A stretch of 64,000 nucleotides of DNA from an uncultured Clostridia bacterium (lineage in GTDB: Bacteria > Bacillota > Clostridia > TANB77 > CAG-508): assembly GCA_934168305.1 (NCBI GenBank), contig CAKPNF010000002.1:1-64000 (forward strand), given 5' to 3'. The notes under the pieces are model-generated. The model did no database searches. It worked only from the letters and a program-made list of their open reading frames with translations, and was not told the DNA's origin. The first letter of the stretch is position 1. The number at the start of each line of letters is the position of its first letter. This document shows, piece by piece, positions 8,480-16,743 of the stretch. The position numbers and the translations under genes are program-made.

Positions 8480-9478
8480 ATGTTTAAACCTAAAGCTATT
8501 TATTTTGAAAAAGAAATTGAAAACTATGAATTAGGAAAACAACTACTAAAAAAATATAGAGAAGTACCAAAAATAGAGATAGAAAATCACAACAATATAG
8601 AAGAAATGAGAAAAAAACAAAACAAAGAATTTATAGATATGAAAAGAAACCTAATAATAGGAGTTAGAAAAACACACAAGTTTGTAGAAAACCACAAAAC
8701 ATCAGACTACCTAGTACCATATACATCATCAGGATGCACAGCAGCATGTATGTACTGTTATTTGGTATGTAATTATAATAAATGTGCATATTTAAGACTA
8801 TTTGTAAACAGAGAACAAATGCTAGATAAAATAATAAAAGTAGCAAATAAATCAGAAAAAGACCTAACATTTGAAATAGGAAGTAATAGTGACTTGATTT
8901 TGGAAAATACAATTACAGGAAATTTACCATGGACAATAGAAAATTTCAAAAATTCACCCAAAGGAAATCTAACATTTCCAACAAAATTTGATATGGTAGA
9001 TGATATATTAGATGTAGACCATCAAGGAAAAGTAACTGTTAGAATGAGCGTAAATCCAGAATTAATAATAAATAGAGTTGAATTTGGAACATCAAGACTA
9101 AAAGGAAGAATAGAAGCCATAAATAAATTAAAAGAAGCGGGATATAAAATAGGAATACTAATTGCACCAGTAATAATGGTAGAAAATTGGAAAGAATTAT
9201 ATTCTGAGCTAATTAAAAAGCTGTCAGAAGAATTAACCAAAAAGGTTAAGAAAGACGTATTTTTTGAAATTATTTTTATGACATATAGTTTTGTTCATAC
9301 AAAAATAAATGAAGAAGCATTTCCAAATGCAATAAACTTATATAATAAAGAACTAATGACAGGTAGAGGAAAAGGAAAGTATATGTATAAAAATCAATAT
9401 AGAGCAGATGGTGAAAGTTTTTTTAGAGAGCAGATGAAAAAATATTTTCCCAATAATGATATAATGTATATTGTTTAA
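8480..9478 (+). CDS. splB: Spore photoproduct lyase (radical SAM DNA repair)
   Basis: A 332-residue protein. The start is ATG 8480 after GGAGTG; an in-frame ATG at 8462 is upstream of that site. Cys86, Cys90 and Cys93 (in GCTAACMYC) bind the 4Fe-4S cluster used to cleave SAM and reverse the thymine dimer formed in UV-irradiated spores. The overall pattern (DYLVPYTSSGC, FEIGSNSD, VNPELIINRVEFGT) fits SplB. Where B. subtilis SplB has its hydrogen-donating cysteine, by my alignment this protein has Ser135 in EIGSNSD; Cys97 and Cys102 are nearby alternatives. It supports a spore-forming host. A palindromic repeat overlaps the stop. Confidence 0.85.
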   Translation: MFKPKAIYFEKEIENYELGKQLLKKYREVPKIEIENHNNIEEMRKKQNKEFIDMKRNLIIGVRKTHKFVENHKTSDYLVPYTSSGCTAACMYCYLVCNYNKCAYLRLFVNREQMLDKIIKVANKSEKDLTFEIGSNSDLILENTITGNLPWTIENFKNSPKGNLTFPTKFDMVDDILDVDHQGKVTVRMSVNPELIINRVEFGTSRLKGRIEAINKLKEAGYKIGILIAPVIMVENWKELYSELIKKLSEELTKKVKKDVFFEIIFMTYSFVHTKINEEAFPNAINLYNKELMTGRGKGKYMYKNQYRADGESFFREQMKKYFPNNDIMYIV

Positions 9479-9511
9479 AACTGTTTTTGGGGACGGAAGA
9501 AAAAAGTTTTT
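9477..9511. repeat. Palindromic repeat family D, copy 1
   Basis: AAAACTGTTTTTGGGGACGG followed by an A-run and AGTTTTT. The same element in inverted orientation lies at 29389-29425 inside the spoIIIA operon. Confidence 0.65.
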
Positions 9512-9581
9512 ATAACTTTTTTGCAACATATTGATATTTATACAAGTATATAGTAATATGTTCATATAAGGAGGAAATTAT

Positions 9582-10091
9582 ATGGACAATAATATAAACA
9601 AAAAAAGAGAAAATTATATAAGCTGGGAAGAGTATTTTATGGCAATAGCAAAATTATCAGCAATGAGAAGCAAAGATCCATCAACACAAGTAGGAGCGTG
9701 TATTGTAAGTAATGATAATAGAATTTTATCAATAGGATATAATGGAGCACCAAATGGATTTAGTGACGAAGAATTTCCTTGGGCAAGAGAGGGAGCTAAT
9801 TTAGATACAAAATATCCATATGTATGTCACGCAGAAATGAATGCTATTTTAAATTATAGAGGAAGTAAAAAGGACTTAGAAAGTGCTAAAATATATGTAG
9901 ATTTATTTCCTTGTAATGAGTGTGCAAAAATTATTATTCAATCTGGAATTAAAGAGGTTGTTTATTTATCTGACAAGTATGCAACTTCTGAAAATAATAT
10001 TGCATCAAGAAAGTTGTTTGATAGTTGCGGTGTTAAATATAGAAGAGTAGAATTGAAAGAAGATAAGAAAATAGAGATAGAATTGAAATAA
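9582..10091 (+). CDS. Deoxycytidylate deaminase (ComEB/dCD family)
   Basis: A 169-residue zinc enzyme converting dCMP to dUMP, the substrate of ThyA. The start is ATG 9582 after AAGGAGG. Zinc ligands are in CHAEMNAIL (His83, Glu85 catalytic) and PCNEC (Cys111, Cys114); the N-terminal DPSTQVGACIVS and GYNGAPNGF are typical of dCMP deaminases. It shares the local nucleotide theme with thyA and folA, though splB lies between. Confidence 0.9.
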   Translation: MDNNINKKRENYISWEEYFMAIAKLSAMRSKDPSTQVGACIVSNDNRILSIGYNGAPNGFSDEEFPWAREGANLDTKYPYVCHAEMNAILNYRGSKKDLESAKIYVDLFPCNECAKIIIQSGIKEVVYLSDKYATSENNIASRKLFDSCGVKYRRVELKEDKKIEIELK

Positions 10092-10098
10092 AATTGCG

Positions 10099-10297
10099 AT
10101 TAAGGGGGATTAAGGAGCCACCACATCAAAGGGACTAAGGAGCCAAAGGGACTAAGGGGCCACCACATCAAATCCCTCTTTTTGAATATAATTAACAGGC
10201 TATAATTATATTCAAAAAGAGGGATTTGATGTGGTGGCCCCTTAGTCCCTTTGGCCCCTTAATCCCTTTGATGTGGTGGCCCCTTAATCCCTTTAAT
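10099..10297. repeat. Long near-perfect palindrome built from family B repeat units
   Basis: The left arm (about 10099-10194) and right arm (about 10203-10297) are complementary over roughly 95 bp with only a handful of mismatches and an 8-nt loop. Each arm contains two nested copies of a unit with GGGA(C/T)TAAGG and CCACCACATCAAA. Related single-unit versions lie at 26233-26344 and 38208-38311. It separates dCMP deaminase from the convergent mutS2 and should terminate both. Confidence 0.9.
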
Positions 10298-10300
10298 TCA

Positions 10301-12661
10301 TTATTTTTTCATAGTTACAACTGTAACTCCCATTTCACCTTCACCAAAGGTACCTATTCTAAAAGATTCAACATGTGAATTAGTTTTTAAAAACTTATGG
10401 ATACCCTCACGTAATTTTCCAGTTCCTTTACCATGAACAATTCGAACAGTTTGAAGTTTTGCTAGATAGCAGTCATCCAAAAATTTATCAATAACAAAAA
10501 TAGCTTCATCAACATTTAAACCAATAACATTTATTTCAGATTTAGCAGTTTTAGTCTTAGATACAGAAGCATAAGAAGAAAAAGATTTTGCTTTTTTACT
10601 AGAATTTTTAATTTTTTCTAAATACTTAACATTTACATTCACTTTCATACTTCCAATTTGAACTTGAACTTCATTTGATTTAGAAATATTAGACAATATA
10701 ATACCATTTTGTCCAAAATTTGTTACAAAAACTTCTGTATTTGGTTTAATATCTTTTATATCTATTAAATTTTTCGATATATTTTCTTGTTCATAAATAG
10801 AAGATAAAGAAATATTTTTAATATCTTTATTTAATTGATTTCTCAAATTGTTTAATTCACTATCTGATTTAACAGATTTACTCATTTTTGAAATAATTGA
10901 AGAAGCCTCTTCTTTAGCATCTAATAAAATATTTCTAGCTTCAATTTTTGCATTATTAATAATATCTTGCTCTTGTTCTAGTAGCTTTGAATTGTCTCTT
11001 TCTAGAGATTTTTTTAAGTTAGAAACATTTTCTAACTCTCTAGAAATTTCTAATTTTTCATTTTCAATTTTAGATTTGTTATCATAAATATTTTTAAGTA
11101 ATTCTTCAAAATTAACATCTTTTTTATTTAAATTTGATTTTGCATTATTAATAATATTTTCAGAAAGTCCAAGCTTTTTACTAATTTCAAAAGCATTACT
11201 TTTTCCAGGAACACCAATTAAAAGATGATAAGTAGGAGAAAGTGTATCTATGTTAAATTCAACAGATGCATTTTCAAAGCCATCAGTTAATAAAGCGTAT
11301 TTTTTTAATTCCTGATAATGTGTTGTAGCAACTATTAAACTACCATTTGTTTTAAAATAATCTAAAATGCTAATAGCAAGTGAAGCACCTTCAATTGGGT
11401 CTGTACCAGAGCCTAATTCATCAACCAAAATTAAAGAATTTGATGTTGAATTATTAACTATATCAACAATATTTTTCATATGTGATGAAAAAGTACTAAG
11501 TGAATCCGATATACTTTGGTCATCACCTATGTCAGCAAATATTTTATCAAAGACATATATAGATGATTTTTCTTGAGCAGGAATATTAAGCCCACTGCAT
11601 GCCATTGCAGTTAAAAGCCCAATTGTTTTTAAAGTTACAGTTTTTCCACCAGTATTTGGACCAGTAATTACTAACGTATTAAAATTTAATCCTAATTCAA
11701 GAGATATCGGAACAGCAGTATTTAAATCAAGTAATGGATGTTTTGCATTTAGTAAGTTTATTTCTTTGCTATCATTTATTAAAGGCGTGATACCACCAAT
11801 ATTTTTAGAATATTTAGCTTTTGCAAATATAAAATCTAGTTTTCCAATACACTCAATGTCTTTCTTGATTTCTTCTACATAAGGATAAAATAATTTACTC
11901 AAATTTTGTAATATCTTTTCAATTTCTAAACTTTCATCAATTTTCAAGTCAGCAATTTCATTATTTAATTCAAAAACAGAAATTGGTTCTATAAACACAG
12001 TAGAACCTGAACTTGAAATATCATGCACAAATCCTTTTATTTGACTTCTATATTCTTCTTTAACAGGAATTACATATCTATCATTTCTAATTGTTACGAC
12101 ATTTTCCTGAATGTATTTAGAATACGTTGAAGAATGAAGAAATGTATTTAATTTTGATTTTATATCTTGTTCAATATTTCTTTGCTTTTTTCTTATGCTT
12201 GATAATTCTTTTGAAGCTCTATCATCAATATTACTTTCATCTATTATACATCTTGAAATTTCTGACGTAATTGATGTATTTGAATATAGTTTAGAAAAAA
12301 TATTTTCTAGACACAAAAATTCATTAGTATCAATGTAATCAGCAGAAAAATATTTCTTTAAATCTTCTGAAATATTTAATATATTAGCTAATTCTAAGAT
12401 TGATTTTATTGAAAGTACACCATATGATTCTATTGTTTTTATATTAATAGTATTATCAGCTATTTCAGAGATTGGGGGAGTGTTACATCTATATAAAAGA
12501 TTTACAGCTTCCTCAGTTTCTTCTAACATGTTTTGAACTTGATTTTTATTATTTGAAGGAAATAAAGCTAAACTAGTATTTTTACCTAAATATGTTATTG
12601 CATAATTTGATAATTTTTCTAAAATTTTATTATATTCTAATTTTTCTAAATAATTATTCAT
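10301..12661 (-). CDS. mutS2: Endonuclease MutS2 with C-terminal Smr domain
   Basis: A 786-residue protein on the minus strand. The MutS-like ATPase core has the Walker A GPNTGGKT (334-341) and Walker B LVDELGSGTDP, followed by a coiled-coil clamp region. A C-terminal Smr nuclease domain has VHGKGTGKLREGIHKFL and an FGEGEMGVTVV end. It lacks the MutS mismatch-recognition domain. In other bacteria MutS2 suppresses recombination or acts in rescue of collided ribosomes. The start at 12661 follows a CAGAGGT site, with a good promoter at 12713-12741. The length is as usual for the family. Confidence 0.95.
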   Translation of the reverse strand: MNNYLEKLEYNKILEKLSNYAITYLGKNTSLALFPSNNKNQVQNMLEETEEAVNLLYRCNTPPISEIADNTINIKTIESYGVLSIKSILELANILNISEDLKKYFSADYIDTNEFLCLENIFSKLYSNTSITSEISRCIIDESNIDDRASKELSSIRKKQRNIEQDIKSKLNTFLHSSTYSKYIQENVVTIRNDRYVIPVKEEYRSQIKGFVHDISSSGSTVFIEPISVFELNNEIADLKIDESLEIEKILQNLSKLFYPYVEEIKKDIECIGKLDFIFAKAKYSKNIGGITPLINDSKEINLLNAKHPLLDLNTAVPISLELGLNFNTLVITGPNTGGKTVTLKTIGLLTAMACSGLNIPAQEKSSIYVFDKIFADIGDDQSISDSLSTFSSHMKNIVDIVNNSTSNSLILVDELGSGTDPIEGASLAISILDYFKTNGSLIVATTHYQELKKYALLTDGFENASVEFNIDTLSPTYHLLIGVPGKSNAFEISKKLGLSENIINNAKSNLNKKDVNFEELLKNIYDNKSKIENEKLEISRELENVSNLKKSLERDNSKLLEQEQDIINNAKIEARNILLDAKEEASSIISKMSKSVKSDSELNNLRNQLNKDIKNISLSSIYEQENISKNLIDIKDIKPNTEVFVTNFGQNGIILSNISKSNEVQVQIGSMKVNVNVKYLEKIKNSSKKAKSFSSYASVSKTKTAKSEINVIGLNVDEAIFVIDKFLDDCYLAKLQTVRIVHGKGTGKLREGIHKFLKTNSHVESFRIGTFGEGEMGVTVVTMKK

Positions 12662-12712
12662 TTTTCTAAATACCTCTGTTTTAGTATGGTTTTAAGCTTT
12701 TTTTATATACTA

Positions 12713-12741
12713 ATTATACATAGAATAAGATGATTAGTCAA
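12713..12741 (-). promoter_or_regulatory. mutS2 promoter
   Basis: On the minus strand, TTGACT (12741-12736), 17-nt spacer, TATAAT (12718-12713), about 50 bp before the start codon. Confidence 0.65.
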
Positions 12742-12770
12742 ATATTAATAAATAAAATGTAAAAATAGGG

Positions 12771-12800
12771 TTGACAAACTTAGGTGAAATGAGTTAAAAT
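12771..12800 (+). promoter_or_regulatory. Promoter of the tRNA-His/tRNA-Gln unit
   Basis: Consensus TTGACA (12771-12776) and TAAAAT (12795-12800), 18-nt spacer, divergent from the mutS2 promoter. Confidence 0.7.
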
Positions 12801-12835
12801 ATAGAAGTGCCAAGAAAACAAGCACGGAAGCCATG

Positions 12836-12912
12836 GTGGATGTAGCGTAGTTGGTTAACGCGCCAGTTTGTGGCACTGGAGACCGTGGGTTCGAGTCCCA
12901 TCTTCCACCCCA
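12836..12912 (+). tRNA. tRNA-His (anticodon GTG)
   Basis: The cloverleaf folds with D arm, anticodon loop TTTGTGGCA, T arm GTGGG-TTCGAGT-CCCAT, acceptor stem, and an encoded CCA (12910-12912). A G at 12835 can pair with the C at 12909 as the extra G(-1) typical of tRNA-His. There is one T-T mismatch in the acceptor stem. Confidence 0.93.
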
Positions 12913-12929
12913 GTTTTAATTTAATATAT

Positions 12930-13004
12930 TGGACTGTAGCCAAGCGGTAAGGCACCAGACTTTGACTCTGGCATGCGCTAGTTCGAATCTAGCCAGTCCA
13001 GCCA
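12930..13004 (+). tRNA. tRNA-Gln (anticodon TTG)
   Basis: Acceptor TGGACTG pairs with CAGTCCA (12994-13000); anticodon loop ACTTTGACT, T arm with GTTCGAATC, encoded CCA (13002-13004). It lies 17 nt after tRNA-His. Confidence 0.95.
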
Positions 13005-13011
13005 AAATTTA

Positions 13012-13048
13012 GAGTATCAACAATCACGGAGTTGATATTCTTTTTTTT
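13012..13048 (+). terminator. Terminator of the tRNA unit
   Basis: Ten-base arms (13012-13021 and 13031-13040, one G-T pair) followed by eight T. Confidence 0.85.
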
Positions 13049-13061
13049 ATATTTATGAAAT

Positions 13062-13090
13062 TTGTATTGCCAATTAAAAAAAAATATGAT
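13062..13090 (+). promoter_or_regulatory. Promoter for the 13126 gene
   Basis: TTGTAT (13062-13067), 17-nt spacer, TATGAT (13085-13090). Confidence 0.45.
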
Positions 13091-13125
13091 ACCATTTGAT
13101 TAGAAAAATACGGAGGTAAAGAGAT

Positions 13126-13311
13126 ATGGATGAAAATAAAAAAAATATTGAAATTGTTAATGGTGACGGATCAAATTTAGAAATTTCTCATGTATATGAC
13201 CATTTAAATACAGGCAAACCAAAATGTAATGATGAAAAGCCAAAAAACATAATAATACCAAAATCTCATGAAAAACCAGAAAAAGAAACTAAAAAAAACA
13301 ATAAAAAATAA
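13126..13311 (+). CDS. Small lysine-rich hydrophilic protein
   Basis: A 61-residue protein with a good CGGAGG site and its own promoter. It is highly charged, has no hydrophobic segment, and ends in a lysine-rich tail (KPEKETKKNNKK). No family recognised. It lies between the tRNA terminator and the recN promoter. It is likely real because of the clean ribosome site, but could be fast-evolving or lineage-specific. Confidence 0.5.
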   Translation: MDENKKNIEIVNGDGSNLEISHVYDHLNTGKPKCNDEKPKNIIIPKSHEKPEKETKKNNKK

Positions 13312-13336
13312 ATACAAAAAAACGTTCGGAAAACTA

Positions 13337-13365
13337 TTGACAACTTAAAAACAAAAATATATAAT
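13337..13365 (+). promoter_or_regulatory. Consensus promoter of recN
   Basis: TTGACA (13337-13342), 17-nt spacer, TATAAT (13360-13365): a full sigma-A consensus. A CGTTCG just upstream (13323-13328) resembles half of a Gram-positive LexA box, but no complete GAAC-N4-GTTC site is seen. Confidence 0.75.
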
Positions 13366-13424
13366 AAGACCAAACAAAAAATCGTAGATAATTTGTTCTA
13401 TGAAATTTTAGGAGGTCTTTTTTT

Positions 13425-15056
13425 ATGATATCAACATTACATATAAAAAATATAGGTATAATAGATGATTTAAGTATAGACTTAAACGAAGGGTTAAATG
13501 TATTAACAGGTGAGACAGGAGCTGGAAAGACATTAATAATAGATTCATTAGAAATTATATCAGGTGGAAGATTTTCAAAAGAAATGATAAGAAAAGGCGA
13601 AACAAATTCATTTGTAGAAATTTGCATGTATGAGCCAGAAAACGAAAATTCAATAGATGGAAATATAATTGTGTCTAGAGAAATAAATAGCAATGGTAAA
13701 AATATGTGCAAAATAAATGGAAGAATGGTAACTGTAAATGAATTAAAAAGTTTTATGAATAAGTTTATTGAAATACATGGACAAAATGATAATCAAAGTT
13801 TATTAGATAACAAATATCATTTGAAATATTTAGATGGATATATAGGAGAAGAATTATCAAATATAAAAAAAGAATATAAAGAAAAATATAAAAAATATAT
13901 AGATATAAAAAAAGAATTAAAAGCAAATTATGGAGACGAAAAAGAAAGAGAAAGAAAGCTAGATTTATTAAGATATCAAGTAAACGAAATAGAAGAAGCA
14001 AATTTAAAAGAAAATGAAGAAGAAAAATTAGAAGAAAAAAGAAAAATAATGCTAAATTCAGAAAAAATATCGAAAAATTTAATTGAAGCAGACATAGCAA
14101 TTGGAGAAAATAGTATAGATAGCTTAAATACAGCAATACGAGCATTAGAAAAAATAGAAAATATAGATAATGTATATGAAAAAATATCAAGTAATTTGAA
14201 AAACATTTATTATGAATTGCAAGAAATCTCAAGAGATATATCAAGTTATAAAGATGATATTTATTTCGATGAAAATGAAAGAAATGAAGTTGAAGAAAGG
14301 CTTGATTTAATATACTCACTAAAAAGAAAATATGGAAATGATATAAAAGAAATAATTAATTATAAAAATGAGATACAAAATGAAATTGAACATATAGAAA
14401 ACTTAGATGAATATAATAATAAATTAAAGAAAGAGCTAAAACAAATAAAATACGAAATGATAAATTTAGCTCAAAAAATGAGCAAACTAAGAAATGAATA
14501 TGGAAAAAATTTGAGCAATGATATAAATGAAGTTCTAGAAGAATTAGAAATGAAAAATGCCAAAATTAATATACATGTAGATTATAATGAAGAAGAATTT
14601 TTTGAAAATGGTAAAGATGAAGTAGAATTTTTTATAAGAACTAACCTAGGAGAAGACGAAAAGCCATTATCAAAAATTGCTTCAGGTGGAGAAATGTCAA
14701 GAATAATGCTTGCTATAAAAAAAGTATTAGCAGATACAGACAAAATGCCAGTATTAATATTTGATGAAATAGATACTGGAATTAGTGGAAAAGCAGCAGG
14801 AGCAGTTGCAGAAAAATTAAATGGAATTTCCAAAAATCATCAAGTATTGTGTATTTCACATTTACCAAGTATTGCCGCGATTGCTGACTACAATTATTTT
14901 ATTAGTAAAAAAGTAATTAACGAAAGAACTAATACAAATATAAAATTATTAAATGAAAAAGAGACCTTGGAAGAGATTGCACGTATTTCCTCTGGGGAAG
15001 TAAATGAGACTACAATTAATTATGCCATGCAGTTAAGAAACAAAAGAGTAAGTTAA
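13425..15056 (+). CDS. recN: DNA repair protein RecN
   Basis: A 543-residue SMC-like ATPase that acts early at double-strand breaks. The start is ATG 13425 after AGGAGG. The Walker A GETGAGKT lies at 29-36, a long coiled coil fills the middle, and the C-terminal half carries the ABC signature SGGEMSR and Walker B VLIFDEIDTG. Length is typical. It stands alone, with a consensus promoter and enolase downstream, rather than next to argR/spo0A as in many Firmicutes. Confidence 0.94.
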   Translation: MISTLHIKNIGIIDDLSIDLNEGLNVLTGETGAGKTLIIDSLEIISGGRFSKEMIRKGETNSFVEICMYEPENENSIDGNIIVSREINSNGKNMCKINGRMVTVNELKSFMNKFIEIHGQNDNQSLLDNKYHLKYLDGYIGEELSNIKKEYKEKYKKYIDIKKELKANYGDEKERERKLDLLRYQVNEIEEANLKENEEEKLEEKRKIMLNSEKISKNLIEADIAIGENSIDSLNTAIRALEKIENIDNVYEKISSNLKNIYYELQEISRDISSYKDDIYFDENERNEVEERLDLIYSLKRKYGNDIKEIINYKNEIQNEIEHIENLDEYNNKLKKELKQIKYEMINLAQKMSKLRNEYGKNLSNDINEVLEELEMKNAKINIHVDYNEEEFFENGKDEVEFFIRTNLGEDEKPLSKIASGGEMSRIMLAIKKVLADTDKMPVLIFDEIDTGISGKAAGAVAEKLNGISKNHQVLCISHLPSIAAIADYNYFISKKVINERTNTNIKLLNEKETLEEIARISSGEVNETTINYAMQLRNKRVS

Positions 15057-15119
15057 TATGTATAAATTTGGAAATAGTGGCTAAAATATCAAAAAGACAA
15101 AGTGAAAGGATGAAGAGTT

Positions 15120-16391
15120 ATGAAAGATTATTTAGCTATAAAAGCCATAGAAGCGTTAGAGGTTTTAGATTCAAGAGGAAATCCAACAATACAAGTTGAA
15201 GTTGTAACAGAAGGAGGTTTTTCAGGGGTAGCATTAGTTCCTTCAGGAGCATCAACAGGAAGTTTTGAAGCAGTAGAATTGAGAGATGGAGATAAATCAA
15301 GATACTTTGGAAAAGGTGTAAGCAAGGCAGTAGAGAATGTAAACAAAAAAATAGCAAAAAAATTAATTGACATGAATGTATATGACCAAAGGAAAATAGA
15401 CAGAACATTAATAGAATCAGACGATACATTAAACAAATCAAATCTAGGAGCAAATGCAATTTTAGGAGTATCGTTAGCAGTAGCAAAAGCAGCATCAAAT
15501 TCATTGGGAATGGAATTATACAATTATATTGGCGGAATAAATGCAAATGAATTACCAGTCCCAATGATGAATATTTTAAATGGTGGAAAACATTCAGATA
15601 ATAATATTAATATACAAGAATTTATGATAGTTCCAGTAGGAAGCATTACATTTGCAGAAAGACTAAAAAGAGGAGTAGAAGTATATCACACACTAAAAAA
15701 AGTATTAAAAGAAAAAGGACATTCAGTAGGAGTAGGTGATGAAGGCGGTTTTGCTCCAGATTTAAAAGATGAAGAAGAGGCCTTAGCTTCTATAATAGAA
15801 GCAATAAAAAAAGCAGGTTATGAACCAGGAAAAGATATATGTTTAGCATTAGATATAGCAAGTACAGAAATGTATGATGAAGCTAAGAAGACAGGAAGAG
15901 ATGGATATTATTTTTGGAAAACAGATGTGTATAAAACAAAACAAGAAATGATAGAATACATTATAGGACTAACAGAAAAATATCCTATCATATCAATAGA
16001 AGATGGTTTAGCAGAAGAGGATTGGGAATCATGGAAAGAACTAACACAAAAAATAGGAGATAAAGTTCAACTAGTTGGAGATGATTTATTTGTAACAAAT
16101 ATAAAAAGACTTCAAAGAGGAATAAAAGAGAATGTAGCAAATGCAATTTTAATAAAACCAAATCAAATTGGAACTTTAACAGAAACTTTAGATACAATAC
16201 AAGAAGCAAAAGAAAAAGGATATAAGACTATAATTTCTCATAGGTCAGGAGAAACAGAAGATACAACTATTGCAGATTTAGCAGTTGCTGTAAATGCTGG
16301 TCAAATAAAAACAGGTGCTCCGTGTAGAACTGATAGAGTTGCTAAATATAATAGACTTTTGAATATAGAAAATCAATTGAGAAATGAATAA
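15120..16391 (+). CDS. eno: Enolase
   Basis: A 423-residue glycolytic enzyme converting 2-phosphoglycerate to phosphoenolpyruvate. The start is ATG 15120 after AAAGGATG. Motifs: LDSRGNPTIQVEV at the N-terminus, GDEGGFAPDL, the magnesium and catalytic region IEDGLAEEDW, KPNQIGTLTET, and SHRSGETED near the C-terminus. The last motif is unusual in reading GAPCRTDR where most enolases have GAPSRSDR. No other glycolytic genes adjoin. Confidence 0.96.
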   Translation: MKDYLAIKAIEALEVLDSRGNPTIQVEVVTEGGFSGVALVPSGASTGSFEAVELRDGDKSRYFGKGVSKAVENVNKKIAKKLIDMNVYDQRKIDRTLIESDDTLNKSNLGANAILGVSLAVAKAASNSLGMELYNYIGGINANELPVPMMNILNGGKHSDNNINIQEFMIVPVGSITFAERLKRGVEVYHTLKKVLKEKGHSVGVGDEGGFAPDLKDEEEALASIIEAIKKAGYEPGKDICLALDIASTEMYDEAKKTGRDGYYFWKTDVYKTKQEMIEYIIGLTEKYPIISIEDGLAEEDWESWKELTQKIGDKVQLVGDDLFVTNIKRLQRGIKENVANAILIKPNQIGTLTETLDTIQEAKEKGYKTIISHRSGETEDTTIADLAVAVNAGQIKTGAPCRTDRVAKYNRLLNIENQLRNE

Positions 16392-16392
16392 T

Positions 16393-16420
16393 AAGAAGAG
16401 TAGATTATTCTACTCTTCTT
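16393..16420. terminator. Hairpin shared by eno and the convergent 16405 gene
   Basis: Perfect 12-bp arms (16393-16404 and 16409-16420) with a 4-nt loop. The hairpin contains the stop codon and last codons of the minus-strand gene. T tracts are weak on both sides. Confidence 0.6.
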
Positions 16421-16671
16421 TGAGTTCTTTCAGAATTTCCACTTGTAGTATTACACATCTTTTCATACTCTTTACATTTAATTTTGTAATCCATTTGCAT
16501 ACACAAATATCTATAGTACAAAAATGCCTGTTCATACTGTGCCATTGGGTTAAACATAGGATCCCTATATAGGTCATTCATATCTGGACTACCAGAAGGG
16601 TTAAATCCATTCAACTGCTGAAATGAGGAAAAATCCATAAATGGTGGTATATTATTAAAATCTTTATCCAT
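16405..16671 (-). CDS. Small protein downstream of ylbJ, unknown function
   Basis: An 88-residue protein on the minus strand. The start is the ATG at 16671, about 6 nt after TTGGAG; a longer in-frame version from 16728 has no ribosome site. Met, Phe, Asn and Pro are abundant in the N-terminal half, then comes a helical MAQYEQAFLYYRYLCMQMDY segment with two cysteines further on. It lies 72 nt after ylbJ on the same strand. A sporulation role is plausible from position only. Confidence 0.55.
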   Translation of the reverse strand: MDKDFNNIPPFMDFSSFQQLNGFNPSGSPDMNDLYRDPMFNPMAQYEQAFLYYRYLCMQMDYKIKCKEYEKMCNTTSGNSERTQRRVE

Positions 16672-16743
16672 AAAATCAACTCCAATCATTATTAAAATAT
16701 ATTCATGATTAAAAAGAATATGAATCAAAAATGGCTGACAAGA

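Noticed and set aside
10099..10297. CRISPR array
   Set aside because: The repeated units are inverted, not directly repeated with unique spacers. No cas genes are present.
13323..13328. LexA box controlling recN
   Set aside because: Only a half-site (CGTTCG) is present; no GAAC-N4-GTTC pair lies near the promoter.
13765..14319. Long minus-strand Leu/Phe/Ile-rich ORFs opposite recN, eno, ftsZ, clpC and others
   Set aside because: They are mirror images of A-rich sense codons (poly-Lys/Glu/Ile genes read backwards), with no ribosome sites and no known motifs.
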